A stretch of DNA of 64,000 nt, taken from contig JADYXQ010000089.1 in the NCBI GenBank assembly GCA_021772135.1, positions 1 to 64,000 on the forward strand, read 5' to 3'. A model generated the notes under the pieces. It was not told the DNA's origin and did not search any database. It saw only the letters and a program-made list of their open reading frames with translations. Of the stretch, positions 37,545 through 46,564 are shown piece after piece. Position numbers and translations under genes: made by a program. Every line of letters begins with the position of its first letter. Within the stretch, counting starts at the first letter, position 1. This DNA comes from Candidatus Obscuribacter sp. Lineage in GTDB: Bacteria > Cyanobacteriota > Vampirovibrionia > Obscuribacterales > Obscuribacteraceae.

Positions 37545-37579
37545 CACCTTCCGTAAATCATCCTGCTTTACGGAAGGTG
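37545..37579. repeat. perfect 13-bp hairpin at the alkB stop
   Basis: CACCTTCCGTAAA (37545-37557) pairs exactly with TTTACGGAAGGTG (37567-37579) around a 9-base loop. The right arm is inside the end of the alkB remnant and the loop holds its stop. There is no T-run on either side. Confidence 0.8.
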
Positions 37580-38048
37580 AGATTGTAGCGATAGGCTCCA
37601 GTCAGCTCGTGCAGCCCCAATGAAACAGAAATTATGGGCTGGCCAAAATCTTTCTCGTCCTTATCTTGGTGCAAAGTCATTTCTGCGCCAACCTCGTAGC
37701 GATTGATCAAACAGGCATCAGGTACAAAGTCAGCAAAGCCTCCGGCAAGCGCTGCACTGCGGGCCAGGGCCATGAAAGAATCGGGCATGGCTGGCCAGTT
37801 TTGACCACTTCCTGGACGCTACCGACATCTTAATGCCGCCAGGGGTGACCATGTGCCTCAAAGGCGCTTGCGCTATTACAGCTAACAAGTCTTCACTGAG
37901 CGAGTGCGAGCCGCACTCTGCCAGGTCTTGTTCTACCTGTTCTTTTTTTTATCCGCTCTTCTTTCTGGCAAAATTTGCGCAACACAACCGCGCCGGGGAC
38001 TATAGCTTCTTGAAAGGCAAAGTTTTCAGCGGCCGCGAATAAACCCAA
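37558..38048 (-). pseudogene. alkB: alkB (DNA/RNA demethylase) pseudogene
   Basis: Pieces of an AlkB protein appear in order in three minus-strand frames. Frame one (from a TTG at 38048) reads G-L-F-A-A-A-E-N-F, then P-G-A-V-V-L-R-K-F. After an A8 run near 37945 the frame shifts, giving A-P-L-R-H-M-V-T-P-G-G-I-K-M-S-V-A. Then about 30 codons are missing and the third frame gives W-P-A-M-P-D-S-F, F-V-P-D-A-C-L-I-N-R-Y and L-H-Q-D-K-D-E. About 50 codons are missing before R-Y-N-L-T-F-R-K-A-G. The iron-binding H-x-D is kept but the distal His is gone. AlkB repairs alkylated bases; this copy cannot work. Confidence 0.9.
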
Positions 38049-38063
38049 TCTTTGGGCACCGAT

Positions 38064-38591
38064 TTAATTGACCTCAACAATAGTCGAAGCTCTAACTTCA
38101 CCGCGTTTCATAATGCCAACAACTCTGACAACATGCGCTTTATCGCGCTTTGTCGCTTGCATTACTTTTTTGGCAATCTGCGAGCTGCCATTGTCAAGAT
38201 CAAGCCACTGCCCCTGGCTATAAATTGAAAAGCCGGCTTCGCAGCACGATGGCTCTAAGGAGCAGGCTTTGGTGTGTTCTTTAACACTTTTCATGGCATC
38301 TTTGTTATCGCCTTTGATGGCAGCAGCGCATGAACGGTCTACAAGATATCCGGTCCACGATTGCGAATGAGGAGCTTCAGCATTAGCATTAGCGGCAGGC
38401 TTTGTTGGAGCAGCGGCGGCGGCAGCGTCAGCTTTAGCCGGAATAGGCTTAGCTTTGGCTGAGTTAGTGGCTGCGTTTTTCAAGGTTGAAGCAGGCGCGG
38501 CGCTGGCGGGGAGCAAGCCGGCAAGAGACGAAAGAGCAACTAGTGCTACCAGCGCTTTCAAATTTGTTATAGAAATCAGTTTATCTAACAT
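38064..38591 (-). CDS. secreted Cys-containing protein of unknown function
   Basis: This 175-residue protein has a signal peptide (hydrophobic near residues 12-30, A-S-A-A cleavage) and an Ala/Lys/Pro-rich spacer to residue 75. The folded part starts W-T-G-Y-L-V-D-R-S-C-A and contains H-T-K-A-C-S-L-E-P-S-C-C-E-A-G-F, then V-V-R-V-V-G at the C-terminus. Similar secreted proteins with this opening and Cys set are common in environmental bacteria and have no known function. A disulfide-bonded or metal-binding small domain is likely. It lies just upstream of the dead alkB on the same strand. Confidence 0.7.
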   Translation of the reverse strand: MLDKLISITNLKALVALVALSSLAGLLPASAAPASTLKNAATNSAKAKPIPAKADAAAAAAPTKPAANANAEAPHSQSWTGYLVDRSCAAAIKGDNKDAMKSVKEHTKACSLEPSCCEAGFSIYSQGQWLDLDNGSSQIAKKVMQATKRDKAHVVRVVGIMKRGEVRASTIVEVN

Positions 38592-38637
38592 TGCCGACCC
38601 TTGTTTATTGCTTAATATAGATATGGTTTAGACAAAC

Positions 38638-39561
38638 ATGGTAGCAGAAGCTTGCCTCAAGAAAACCGGTAAATTGTTAGAGATGGGCGTTGAAGAACTG
38701 GCCGAGAGCCTGATCAAAATCACCTCACGCCTTCCTGAAAAAGAAGCCGAGCAAATTCGCCAGCACATTTCTTCAACCAGGGTCAAAACTCTCGGCCTGA
38801 TTACAAATGCCGCGCAAGATTTGAATAATTCGAACTCGCAGCCCCAAATTTTTACCCAGGGAATAATTGGTGGCGCACCGCTCTTGCCACCATTTTACAA
38901 GTGGCCTGACGACCGCTACAACCAGCCCATGATCTTCTTGGCACAGTTTGATCTTACCTCCCTGCCTGCGGTGCATCAAGGGGCTCCAGAAGATGGGCTG
39001 ATTACAATTTTTCGATCGGCGGCGGCCGCTTCGCTCAATAGTAAAGATCGCAAGGGTTTTGCCATCACTTACATAAAAGAAAGTGATCGCAAAACTGCAA
39101 CGCGAGTCAGTCATCCTGATAACGTGCATCTGCCGGCCACTGCCTTTAGCGGCGGAGTGACTTGGACAATCGAAAAAACTCTCAACGGTCTTAAATCAAA
39201 TTTAGAGCTGCCATTTGATTTGCAAAAAGAACTTGACGATTGGATTAGCTCTTTCAATGCGCTCTCAAAATGTTCGGCCCAGCTATTCGGCAGCAATGTA
39301 TCGGGTCTTCAGCAACTGCAAGAAACTTGTGCCTTTGCCTTCAACGGCATCTCGTACAATAGCGCTCGGGCTGCCGATCCCCATTATGCTCACTTACTTA
39401 CAGATGCCAGAGAATGGCTTTTGTTAGCTCGTATTGGTGAAAAAACTCTTTTCGGTGCAAGCCATCCGGTCAGTGAAACTTTGGTGTTGATTAGAGAGCA
39501 AGATTTGCAAGAGCGCCTCTTTGAGCGCGCCTGGATGATCGTGCGCACCGCGGCACAATAA
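38638..39561 (+). CDS. DUF1963-family protein
   Basis: This 307-residue protein contains a DUF1963 (YwqG-like) domain: I-G-G-A-P-L-L-P-P-F-Y-K-W-P, then M-I-F-L-A-Q-F-D-L-T-S-L-P, and G-L-I-T-I-F. The C-terminal W-L-L-L-A-R-I and a final L-F-E-R-A-W fit as well. The function is unknown. A helical N-terminal 60 residues precede it. It is divergent from the Cys-containing secreted gene and converges with the S1C protease with a 3-base gap. Confidence 0.8.
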   Translation: MVAEACLKKTGKLLEMGVEELAESLIKITSRLPEKEAEQIRQHISSTRVKTLGLITNAAQDLNNSNSQPQIFTQGIIGGAPLLPPFYKWPDDRYNQPMIFLAQFDLTSLPAVHQGAPEDGLITIFRSAAAASLNSKDRKGFAITYIKESDRKTATRVSHPDNVHLPATAFSGGVTWTIEKTLNGLKSNLELPFDLQKELDDWISSFNALSKCSAQLFGSNVSGLQQLQETCAFAFNGISYNSARAADPHYAHLLTDAREWLLLARIGEKTLFGASHPVSETLVLIREQDLQERLFERAWMIVRTAAQ

Positions 39562-39564
39562 CGA

Positions 39565-41274
39565 CTAGAACCAGTTAGGGGTTTTGAGTGATGCCGCCAG
39601 GCTGCTCAAAATGTCAACCATTGACTTTTTCACCGGCGTGTTAATGCTGGCAGGCCCCAAAGTTGGCTCTAGGCCGGCCAGATAATTGCCGGTGCTTTTG
39701 TGATCGAAAGCCCTGCGCAAAAACATTTTTGGATCGTTAAGAGCTTCCATACCAGTGGGTACTTGATTGCGGTCAAGACTAACAGTTAGTTTGCCTGATT
39801 TAATTGGAATTGTAGTGCCGGGCCAGACCATGTCGGATGCCAGTGCCTTGCCATCAAGAGCCAGGGGCTCGACGACGATTGAGCGACTGTGTGGCTCATA
39901 CTGGCTGCGCAATATCAACTCTTGAATATTGCTTTTGTCGACAATTGGCACTCGAGTAATTTTAGAATGGAAGAAAGCGGAGCTACCATCCAACCGTTTT
40001 TCCAATGGAAAAATTTTCTCAATATTTCTAGCGGCCGCCTCTCCATCGGCAATTTCATAGCGCTGTCTGGTCACTACCGCTGGTGTGGTAACAAAAGGCT
40101 TAATAGCGCCTTTAGTGCCGCCTAAAAGGGCCTCCACTCTTTCAGCTGGAGTCATCAAAGTGATGTTGCTGCTATTGCGGTCGCCTTGCTTGAGCACGCC
40201 CACAAGACCACCACTGGCATCTAGAATTGGGCCCCCTGAATTGCCGTTTTCTGTATGCATCATAATTTTCGTGTCCAGTGGACGTACATGAGCCACTTGC
40301 ATGGTCTCACCCGGTGAAAGAAATGGTTTCTGCCAACCGTTGGGATACCCTACAGCGTAGAGCGGCTCACCGGCGAGGTTGTTTTTAACCGCGGTAGATC
40401 CTGAAATTGGCACGGCATCAAAATGTGCGGCAGCTTTTGGATCTCTAAGCTGAAGCAAAGCCAGATCATCAAAATCAGACGTTTTCACTACATCGGCTTT
40501 GTGAGCGCGACCAAAACGATCAAAGACCGTCAACTCTAAAGCATCTTTTACAACGTGATAATTAGTGACCATCTTTCCGTCTTTACCGACAGCAAAAGCA
40601 GTGCCGAATTGGCCTGACAAAGCGTCATGCTTCATTGCCAGAGCTTCCACCCGACCGACTTTATCGATGGCGCCCTTATAGAGTTGGGCCACTTCACTGT
40701 GTTTCGGTAAAATCAATTTGTTGCCGACGGCAGCTTCTCCACCAATACCCATGAACGGAATTTCTACTTTAGCGTTAGCCTGCCGAATGAAATATGACTT
40801 GGAGCCGATGGCACCGGCACTTCCGGCCGCACCCATCAAAGTGGTATCAAATAGAAAAGCACCAGCGGAGCTGCCTACAATTTTTTTGTTTGCTTCTTGG
40901 TCAGTCCCTGATTGCCAGCTTGAGCGAACTGCCTGACTGACATCGGCGCCGTGAGTAAGCACTTCGGTGCCGAATGCGACTCCACCAGCCAGACCAAAAC
41001 TTTTAGCGGCCAGGCCGACCATGCCCGGCTTCCGTGTGACGATTGCCAGACCAAAACCCAATGCGGCAGAACCGGCCACCTTCAAAGTAGTCTCGCCTGG
41101 ATTTTCCACCGCTTTTTTGGCTTCGTGGACAAAACCGGAGCCTGCGCCTGCCAGTAAATCGAGCTCTCTCAGCACTTTGTCGCCGAAAGAATTTGCCTCA
41201 GCCTGAACTACAGCACCCACAGGCTCAACGCCCTCTGGTTTTTTTGATTCAGGTGAAGGAGAGTCTAGAGGCAT
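39565..41274 (-). CDS. trypsin-like serine protease (S1C/HtrA-like)
   Basis: This 569-residue protein has the S1 triad: His in M-V-T-N-Y-H-V-V-K-D near residue 240, Asp in S-D-F-D-D-L-A-L-L, and Ser in E-N-G-N-S-G-G-P-I-L-D. There is no classical PDZ domain; about 170 residues of unknown fold follow the protease domain. The N-terminal 150 residues contain Gly/Ala-rich hydrophobic stretches rather than a classical signal peptide, and resemble those in the decayed fusion at 19.4 kb. It is probably envelope-associated. A short hairpin lies 16 bases upstream of its ATG. Confidence 0.85.
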   Translation of the reverse strand: MPLDSPSPESKKPEGVEPVGAVVQAEANSFGDKVLRELDLLAGAGSGFVHEAKKAVENPGETTLKVAGSAALGFGLAIVTRKPGMVGLAAKSFGLAGGVAFGTEVLTHGADVSQAVRSSWQSGTDQEANKKIVGSSAGAFLFDTTLMGAAGSAGAIGSKSYFIRQANAKVEIPFMGIGGEAAVGNKLILPKHSEVAQLYKGAIDKVGRVEALAMKHDALSGQFGTAFAVGKDGKMVTNYHVVKDALELTVFDRFGRAHKADVVKTSDFDDLALLQLRDPKAAAHFDAVPISGSTAVKNNLAGEPLYAVGYPNGWQKPFLSPGETMQVAHVRPLDTKIMMHTENGNSGGPILDASGGLVGVLKQGDRNSSNITLMTPAERVEALLGGTKGAIKPFVTTPAVVTRQRYEIADGEAAARNIEKIFPLEKRLDGSSAFFHSKITRVPIVDKSNIQELILRSQYEPHSRSIVVEPLALDGKALASDMVWPGTTIPIKSGKLTVSLDRNQVPTGMEALNDPKMFLRRAFDHKSTGNYLAGLEPTLGPASINTPVKKSMVDILSSLAASLKTPNWF

Positions 41275-41289
41275 TAGTAACCTTATCTT

Positions 41290-41309
41290 TAGGCTTATCT
41301 TTAAGCCTA
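41290..41309 (-). promoter_or_regulatory. 8-bp hairpin in the protease leader
   Basis: TAGGCTTA (41290-41297) pairs with TAAGCCTA (41302-41309) around TCTT. On the minus strand it is 16 bases upstream of the protease ATG, where it could be an operator or a translation-modulating hairpin. Confidence 0.35.
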
Positions 41310-41361
41310 TATAGACATAATAAGGCCGTTCTAAACCAACATCAGTGGGGAAAATACGTAC

Positions 41362-42504
41362 TTAGCTAAATTGGCGGAAAATCACACGGCGATTTCTGGC
41401 CCGATTAACCTCGTTAGTATTGGGTTTTTCCGGTCTGGTGAAACCAAAGCCAACAGATTTGAGACGGGCAGCTGACATGCCGCAGTTCTGCACTAAATAG
41501 CGAGTGACTGACTCTGCCCGCCTTTGCGACAAACTCATGTTGTAGTTAGAGCTGCCGATGGTGCATGTGTGCCCTTCCACCTGCAATTTTAACTTCGGCT
41601 CGCCGGTAATGTAGTGGCTGAGCGATCGCAATATTGCTTTTGACGAATCGCGCAGCTGAGCTGAATCAAAATCAAACAAAATCAAATAAGAAGTGGCTAC
41701 ACCACCGTCTTTGAGCTGATCAAAAATATGTTTAGCTTCTTTGGTGGCGTCGCTTTCGCCATAAGCGTGAGTCAGTGAAGTGACCCAGCGAAAAGGGGCA
41801 TTGCCCTGGACCATGAGCGGAAATCGCGGATTATCCAGCACCCAGTAGTTCCAACCATTGTCGCAAGTGGCCTTAATGCAGCGCACCGGCTCATCTTTGC
41901 CTTCAATGCGCATGTTGATGGTTTCTTCTCCATCACCCTTGATGTAATGGGGCACCGGCACTGACTCTTGATGCAAAATCATCACACTTTCAGGGCCGTC
42001 CAGTGAAAATTCAGAGCGCCGCCCTGCTTTCAAATCTTTGAAAAGTGCGTCCGAAATTCTGATGGCATTGGTATAGCCAACCAGAGTGGTAGTCTCGTGT
42101 TTGGGATAAAATAGGCTGACTTTGCGCGACTGATGCACGTCGCCTGGTTCTACTCGACGAGATCCCGAAGCATCGGCCGGTTCTCCCATTTGCCAATCGT
42201 AGATAAAGCCGTCGCGGCCGGCTTCTTCAATTCGCGCTACAAAATCATAGTTGCCGACAAGCTTCCACTGAGTATCGAGGCCGTCAAAAATATGAAAAGT
42301 CACTTCCAGCCCCGGGGCAAGCACTACCTGAGTGGTGGGATCGGTTATTACTTTGCCGCCACCGGCCGGCGCCGCTTTATCCGACGGATCATCGATGATC
42401 GTCTTTTTAGGCGGTAACTTTGACGCCACCTGCGCCTCTGCGCTTGTGAAAAAAAGCAAAGCGGCCAGTACGGTCAGCAGCAGAAGTTTATACACTGTAA
42501 TCAC
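41362..42504 (-). CDS. OmpA-family protein
   Basis: This 380-residue protein has a signal peptide (hydrophobic near residues 7-22, A-E-A-Q cleavage). The C-terminal OmpA peptidoglycan-binding domain starts near residue 270: I-L-F-D-F-D-S-A-Q-L, V-E-G-H-T-C-T-I-G, Y-N-M-S-L-S-Q-R-R-A-E-S-V and the final A-R-N-R-R-V. In place of the usual T-D after G-H there is T-C, so the Asp that contacts diaminopimelate may be shifted. The N-terminal 250 residues are of unknown fold and beta-rich. It is probably a periplasmic protein attached to the cell wall. Confidence 0.83.
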   Translation of the reverse strand: MITVYKLLLLTVLAALLFFTSAEAQVASKLPPKKTIIDDPSDKAAPAGGGKVITDPTTQVVLAPGLEVTFHIFDGLDTQWKLVGNYDFVARIEEAGRDGFIYDWQMGEPADASGSRRVEPGDVHQSRKVSLFYPKHETTTLVGYTNAIRISDALFKDLKAGRRSEFSLDGPESVMILHQESVPVPHYIKGDGEETINMRIEGKDEPVRCIKATCDNGWNYWVLDNPRFPLMVQGNAPFRWVTSLTHAYGESDATKEAKHIFDQLKDGGVATSYLILFDFDSAQLRDSSKAILRSLSHYITGEPKLKLQVEGHTCTIGSSNYNMSLSQRRAESVTRYLVQNCGMSAARLKSVGFGFTRPEKPNTNEVNRARNRRVIFRQFS

Positions 42505-42641
42505 GGTAGAGTTTCCAATTGGACCTATACTCCAAATTGTCGCAGAGCTGAGCGCTATTTATGAAATTAGGCCAAAGATGATTAAAGAAAACTAGAGTTT
42601 TGGCATATTGAGCTGTCAGTTCAATAGTCTGACATTAGAGG

Positions 42642-42662
42642 GCTCCCGGTTTTTCTGGGAGC
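42642..42662 (+). promoter_or_regulatory. hairpin in the dnaK leader
   Basis: GCTCCC (42642-42647) pairs with GGGAGC (42657-42662) over a T-rich loop, about 45 bases before the dnaK ATG. It could be a thermosensor-like leader element; no CIRCE repeat is seen. Confidence 0.3.
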
Positions 42663-42705
42663 GCCAAACTATGAGAATTATGGTCAAACAACGGAGTTAA
42701 GAGCT

Positions 42706-44664
42706 ATGGGCAAGGCAGTAGGAATCGACTTAGGCACCACCAACTCAGTTGTAGCGGTTATGGAAGGCGGCCAGCCCACCGTAATTGCCAATACTGAGGG
42801 AGCCCGCACTACCCCATCGGTAGTTGCCATAAGCAAAGGTGGAGAGAGACTGGTGGGGCAATTGGCCCGTCGGCAGGCAGTTGTCAATCCACAAAACACT
42901 GTTTATTCAATCAAACGCTTCATGGGTAGGCACTATTCTGAAGTGGCCTCTGAATTGCAAAATATTTCATACAAAGTCAAAGAAGGCCCAGAAGGCGGCT
43001 GCAAAGTTGTATTAGGCGGCAAAGACTATAGCCCTGAAGAAATTTCAGCCATGATTTTGCGGAAATTGAAAGAAGATGCCGAAAAATATTTAGGTGAAAA
43101 AGTAACCGGAGCGGTGATTACCGTGCCCGCATACTTTAACGATTCACAGCGTCAGGCAACGAAAAATGCCGGGCAAATTGCCGGCCTCGAAGTACTGCGC
43201 ATTATTAACGAACCCACCGCAGCCGCTCTGGCTTACGGCCTCGAGCGCAAAAAGAACGAAACTATCTTAGTCTTCGACTTGGGTGGTGGCACATTCGACG
43301 TTTCTGTTTTAGAAGTAGGCGACGGCTTATTTGAAGTCAAATCTACATCTGGTGATACTCACCTTGGTGGCGACGACTTCGACCACATGGTGGTGGAATG
43401 GTTGGCGACTGAATTTAAAGCTGCCGAAGGCGTTGACCTGCGCAAAGATCCACAAGCTTTGCAAAGACTGATGGAAGCCGCTGAGAAAGCCAAAATCGAA
43501 TTGTCATCGGTGACTGAGACAAGCATTTCTCTGCCATTCGTTACCGCCAACGAAACCGGTCCAAAGCACCTAGATATGAAGTTGACCAGAGCGCGTTTCA
43601 ATGACCTCACTAGAGACCTTGTGCAACGTTGCAAGATGCCAGTAGAGCAAGCTCTGGCCGATGCGAAGTTGACGTACGAGCAGATTGAAGAAGTGGTGCT
43701 GGTAGGCGGCTCTACTCGTATTCCGGCCGTGAAAGATCTGGTCAAGAGTTTGACCGGTGGTAAAGAACCAAACCAGAGCGTTAACCCTGACGAAGTAGTA
43801 GCCATTGGTGCTGCTGTGCAAGCAGGAGTTCTAGCCGGTGAAGTGAAAGAGATCGTCTTGCTCGACGTCACTCCACTATCGCTTGGTATTGAAACCATGG
43901 GCGGTGTCTTCACCAAACTGGTGGAAAAGAACACCACCATTCCTACTCACAAATCGCAGATCTTTTCCACCGCCGAGGACAATCAACCAAACGTTGATGT
44001 TCAGGTCTTTCAGGGCGAACGTGCCATGGCCCGCGATAACAAAATGCTAGGCAATTTTATTCTCGACGGCATAGCTGCCGGTCGCCGCGGTCAGGCCAAA
44101 ATCGAAGTTTCATTCGACATCGACGCCAACGGTATCGTCTCAGTAACCGCCAAAGATCAAACCACCGGCAAAGAGCAGAAGATCACCATTACTGCCACCA
44201 CTAACTTGACTAAAGAAGACATCGACCGCATGGTCAAAGAAGCCGAATCGCACGTTAAAGAAGATGAGCTTTTCAAAGAAAAAGCCGAAATGCGCAACGA
44301 CGCAGACGCCCTTACTTACGCCGTTGAAAAACACATTGCCGACAACGGCAGTGCCAATAGCGATGAGAACAAAGAAAAAGCGACCAAGCTCATTGCCGAT
44401 GTGCGTCAGAAAGTAAAAGACAATGTCGACAACGATTCGCTGAAAAAAGCAATTGAAGAATTGCGCAATCAGTTTGTTGCGATTCAGCAAGAAGCAGAAG
44501 CAAAAAATAGAGAACCGGTTGGCGCCACCGCCGGCGGTTCATCTACCGGCTCGTCAGGCGGCTCATCAGGTGGTTCCGGCGCATCAAGCTCATCATCTAA
44601 CTCCAGTTCCGGCTCAAGTTCGAGCAACTCTGGTGATGATGTCGTTGACGCCGAAGTAGTTTAG
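42706..44664 (+). CDS. dnaK: DnaK (Hsp70) chaperone
   Basis: This 652-residue protein has the Hsp70 signatures: G-I-D-L-G-T-T-N-S near residue 5, [11 protein letters not shown], and [10 protein letters not shown]. The ATPase domain is followed by the substrate domain (linker [16 protein letters not shown]) and a lid. The C-terminus has a Gly/Ser-rich stretch of about 45 residues and ends D-D-V-V-D-A-E-V-V, as in many DnaK proteins. It folds nascent and stressed proteins. GrpE and DnaJ are not adjacent. The TAG stop is 14 bases before the first ATG of msrA; the two may be cotranscribed. An ACGGAG lies before the ATG. Confidence 0.97.
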   Translation: MGKAVGIDLGTTNSVVAVMEGGQPTVIANTEGARTTPSVVAISKGGERLVGQLARRQAVVNPQNTVYSIKRFMGRHYSEVASELQNISYKVKEGPEGGCKVVLGGKDYSPEEISAMILRKLKEDAEKYLGEKVTGAVITVPAYFNDSQRQATKNAGQIAGLEVLRIINEPTAAALAYGLERKKNETILVFDLGGGTFDVSVLEVGDGLFEVKSTSGDTHLGGDDFDHMVVEWLATEFKAAEGVDLRKDPQALQRLMEAAEKAKIELSSVTETSISLPFVTANETGPKHLDMKLTRARFNDLTRDLVQRCKMPVEQALADAKLTYEQIEEVVLVGGSTRIPAVKDLVKSLTGGKEPNQSVNPDEVVAIGAAVQAGVLAGEVKEIVLLDVTPLSLGIETMGGVFTKLVEKNTTIPTHKSQIFSTAEDNQPNVDVQVFQGERAMARDNKMLGNFILDGIAAGRRGQAKIEVSFDIDANGIVSVTAKDQTTGKEQKITITATTNLTKEDIDRMVKEAESHVKEDELFKEKAEMRNDADALTYAVEKHIADNGSANSDENKEKATKLIADVRQKVKDNVDNDSLKKAIEELRNQFVAIQQEAEAKNREPVGATAGGSSTGSSGGSSGGSGASSSSSNSSSGSSSSNSGDDVVDAEVV

Positions 44665-44677
44665 CAAGGTGACGGAA

Positions 44678-45169
44678 ATGGAGATGGAGATGGAGACGGA
44701 GATGGAGAAAGCTACTTTTGGCGCCGGTTGTTTCTGGGGAGTGGAAGAAAACTTCCGCCAGTTGAAAGGCGTCAGCGAAACGAAAGTGGGATACAGCGGT
44801 GGTCATACCGAAAACCCAACTTATGAGCAAGTCTGTGGAAAAAACACAGGCCATGCCGAAGTGGTAGAAGTGATTTTTGACCCTGCCGTGATTACATATA
44901 AAGAACTTGTACAGAAGTTTTTTGAAATGCATGATCCGACAACACTGAACCGCCAAGGCCCGGACCACGGTAGCCAGTACCGCTCAGCTATTTATTTTCA
45001 CTCGCAGGACCAAGAGAAAATGGCGACCGAAACTAAAGCCGAACTGGATAAAAAAGGGTTTTTCCAAAGCCCTATAGTGACTGAAATAACCGCTGCTAAG
45101 CCTTTTTATGATGCTGAAGAATATCATCAGAAGTATTTGGCCAAGCGCGGCATTAACGTCTGCCACTAA
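44678..45169 (+). CDS. msrA: peptide methionine-S-sulfoxide reductase
   Basis: This protein is about 163 residues and carries G-C-F-W-G with the catalytic Cys, plus Y-S-G-G-H-T and [12 protein letters not shown]. MsrA reduces the S form of methionine sulfoxide in proteins. The start lies in a GGAGAT/GGAGAC hexamer array: ATG occurs at 44678, 44684, 44690 and 44702, each preceded by possible ribosome-binding GGAG. I use 44678 because AAGG is 8 bases upstream; 44702 (M-E-K-A-T-F-G) is equally plausible. It follows dnaK closely, so it may respond to the same stress. A terminator follows. Confidence 0.92.
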   Translation: MEMEMETEMEKATFGAGCFWGVEENFRQLKGVSETKVGYSGGHTENPTYEQVCGKNTGHAEVVEVIFDPAVITYKELVQKFFEMHDPTTLNRQGPDHGSQYRSAIYFHSQDQEKMATETKAELDKKGFFQSPIVTEITAAKPFYDAEEYHQKYLAKRGINVCH

Positions 45170-45187
45170 ATAAAATCAAAAACCAAC

Positions 45188-45231
45188 AAACAACCGTACC
45201 AGGCTAAACCAGGTGCGGTTGTTTCATTTTT
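45188..45231. terminator. terminator between msrA and the convergent membrane gene
   Basis: AACAACCG pairs with CGGTTGTT over a loop with a CC/GG closing pair, followed by TCATTTTT on the plus strand; the minus strand also has an A/T-rich exit. It is likely used from both sides. Confidence 0.65.
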
Positions 45232-45556
45232 GTCTGGTAAAAAGCGTAGTGACGTTTTCACCTGGTTTGATTTGCATCAGAGCAATCAATACATAGATGC
45301 TCATGGCAATATTACCGAGAGCAAAAATGGCAATGAACCAGAGAATTTTTGCCGCAACTGATTTTTCGCGATAGCAAACCCAGACAAAGAAAGACAGAAA
45401 AGCTAAATAGCAATCAACTAGAGTGGCTTGAAACCAGGGATCACCCTTCACCACTGGTGGTATCGCCAGAATACTCTCGTGCATGGCTGCCGAAATCACA
45501 GTGGTGGTCATTACTATAAGGATTGCGCCGTAAAGGAGCTTCAAGAGGTTGATCAT
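45224..45556 (-). CDS. small membrane protein, DUF1475-like
   Basis: This 110-residue protein has three membrane segments: residues 3-22, 37-58 and 68-92. It contains D-P-W-F-Q-A-T-L-V-D-C-Y-L-A-F and W-F-I-A-I-F-A-L-G-N-I-A-M-S-I-Y-V-L, a pattern I associate with DUF1475 proteins. The long frame extends 49 codons upstream, but the ATG at 45556 starts the conserved region and the extension looks non-coding. Function unknown. It converges on msrA. Confidence 0.6.
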   Translation of the reverse strand: MINLLKLLYGAILIVMTTTVISAAMHESILAIPPVVKGDPWFQATLVDCYLAFLSFFVWVCYREKSVAAKILWFIAIFALGNIAMSIYVLIALMQIKPGENVTTLFTRQK

Positions 45557-45820
45557 ATTCGTCTGCCACTGGCCGGATCTAAAACTATAGTGCAGAAAAA
45601 GAGCCTTTTCCCCAGATTTTGAAATGCCCGAAACTGGCCAGCAAATGGCTATTCGTTCATCAAGCTGGACCGTGCGAACAAGAGTTAATAAAACTTTTGC
45701 CAATTCATTGAACTTTTTGCCGCCGAATTACGTTAACAGTAATGTACCTCGCCAGAAGTTTAAACGACGAAGCGACGGTGCCTACCGAATCGATGTAAAT
45801 GAGAATAAGGAATTTAAGCA

Positions 45821-46342
45821 ATGAAAAAATCAATTGCCTTCAGCACACTGTGTCTATCGTTAGCTACAGCCATTTTGCCAGCACTTGCTCAGGCCAGCGA
45901 TACAACTATTGCTGAAACCAAAGTGCAAACAGAATCAAAAGAATGTAAGAGTGGTAGCAAACACCACGGATGGAAAGGTGGAAAAGGCAGGGGCGGTAAA
46001 GGCGGCCGTATGCAAGCTTTGAACCTGACCGAACAGCAAAAAACCGCCATGGATTCTTTAAAAACCAAATTTAAAGCATCTGTCAGCCCGAAAAAAGAAG
46101 AGTTGATGTCTCATCGCAAAGCGCTCCGTGAACTGTTAAGCAACGACAAAATTGATCGTAGCGCAGTGCAACAAGAGCAAGACAAAATCAACGCTCTTTC
46201 CGCTGACATGGCCAATTCAATTCTGGCTTTCCGCATTGACATGAGCGAGAATTTCACTGCCGAGCAACGCAAACAAATGCGCGATATGCACGCCAATAGG
46301 GGCAAAAAGCATGGCGGTGAAAAACCCAGCCAGAAGTCGTAG
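45821..46342 (+). CDS. Spy/CpxP-type LTxxQ periplasmic protein
   Basis: This 173-residue protein has a signal peptide (M-K-K-S-I-A-F-S-T-L, A-Q-A-S cleavage), a Gly/Lys-rich segment, and two LTxxQ-like motifs: L-T-E-Q-Q near residue 70 and F-T-A-E-Q near 145. Spy-like proteins form helical cradles that prevent aggregation in the periplasm under envelope stress. A strong terminator follows. It fits the envelope and metal-stress character of the next genes, though no shared operon is evident. The C-terminus is Lys-rich. Confidence 0.82.
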   Translation: MKKSIAFSTLCLSLATAILPALAQASDTTIAETKVQTESKECKSGSKHHGWKGGKGRGGKGGRMQALNLTEQQKTAMDSLKTKFKASVSPKKEELMSHRKALRELLSNDKIDRSAVQQEQDKINALSADMANSILAFRIDMSENFTAEQRKQMRDMHANRGKKHGGEKPSQKS

Positions 46343-46380
46343 TGTCGCTGAGATGGTCTGAACTCTAACGCGAGACTACA

Positions 46381-46413
46381 CAGAGCGCCAATTGCTTGGC
46401 GCTCTGCTTTTTT
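46381..46413 (+). terminator. strong Rho-independent terminator after the Spy-like gene
   Basis: CAGAGCGCCAA pairs perfectly with TTGGCGCTCTG around TTGC, followed by CTTTTTT. It ends the Spy-like transcript. Confidence 0.93.
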
Positions 46414-46564
46414 GTATGCCAAAACAATAAAAGCTCCGCTGGCGAGGCGGAACTTTTATCGGGAGTTTCTCTACAGGCTTGATTATCGAGGTTGCCAAGA
46501 TCAAATAACACAGGGAAAAGGATAGGTTGGTGAGCGGCTTTTTCCCGAGTATAATGCGGCCACT

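Noticed and set aside
37426-37623. 65-residue plus-strand ORF after yhaV
   Set aside because: It overlaps the alkB remnant in antisense and shows no domain or ribosome site.
41281-41310. CRISPR-like direct repeat of CTTATCTTTA
   Set aside because: Only two short copies with no spacer structure; better explained as one small hairpin.
45557-45703. N-terminal extension of the DUF1475-like gene
   Set aside because: The conserved region begins at the ATG at 45556 and the upstream residues lack family similarity or a better ribosome site.
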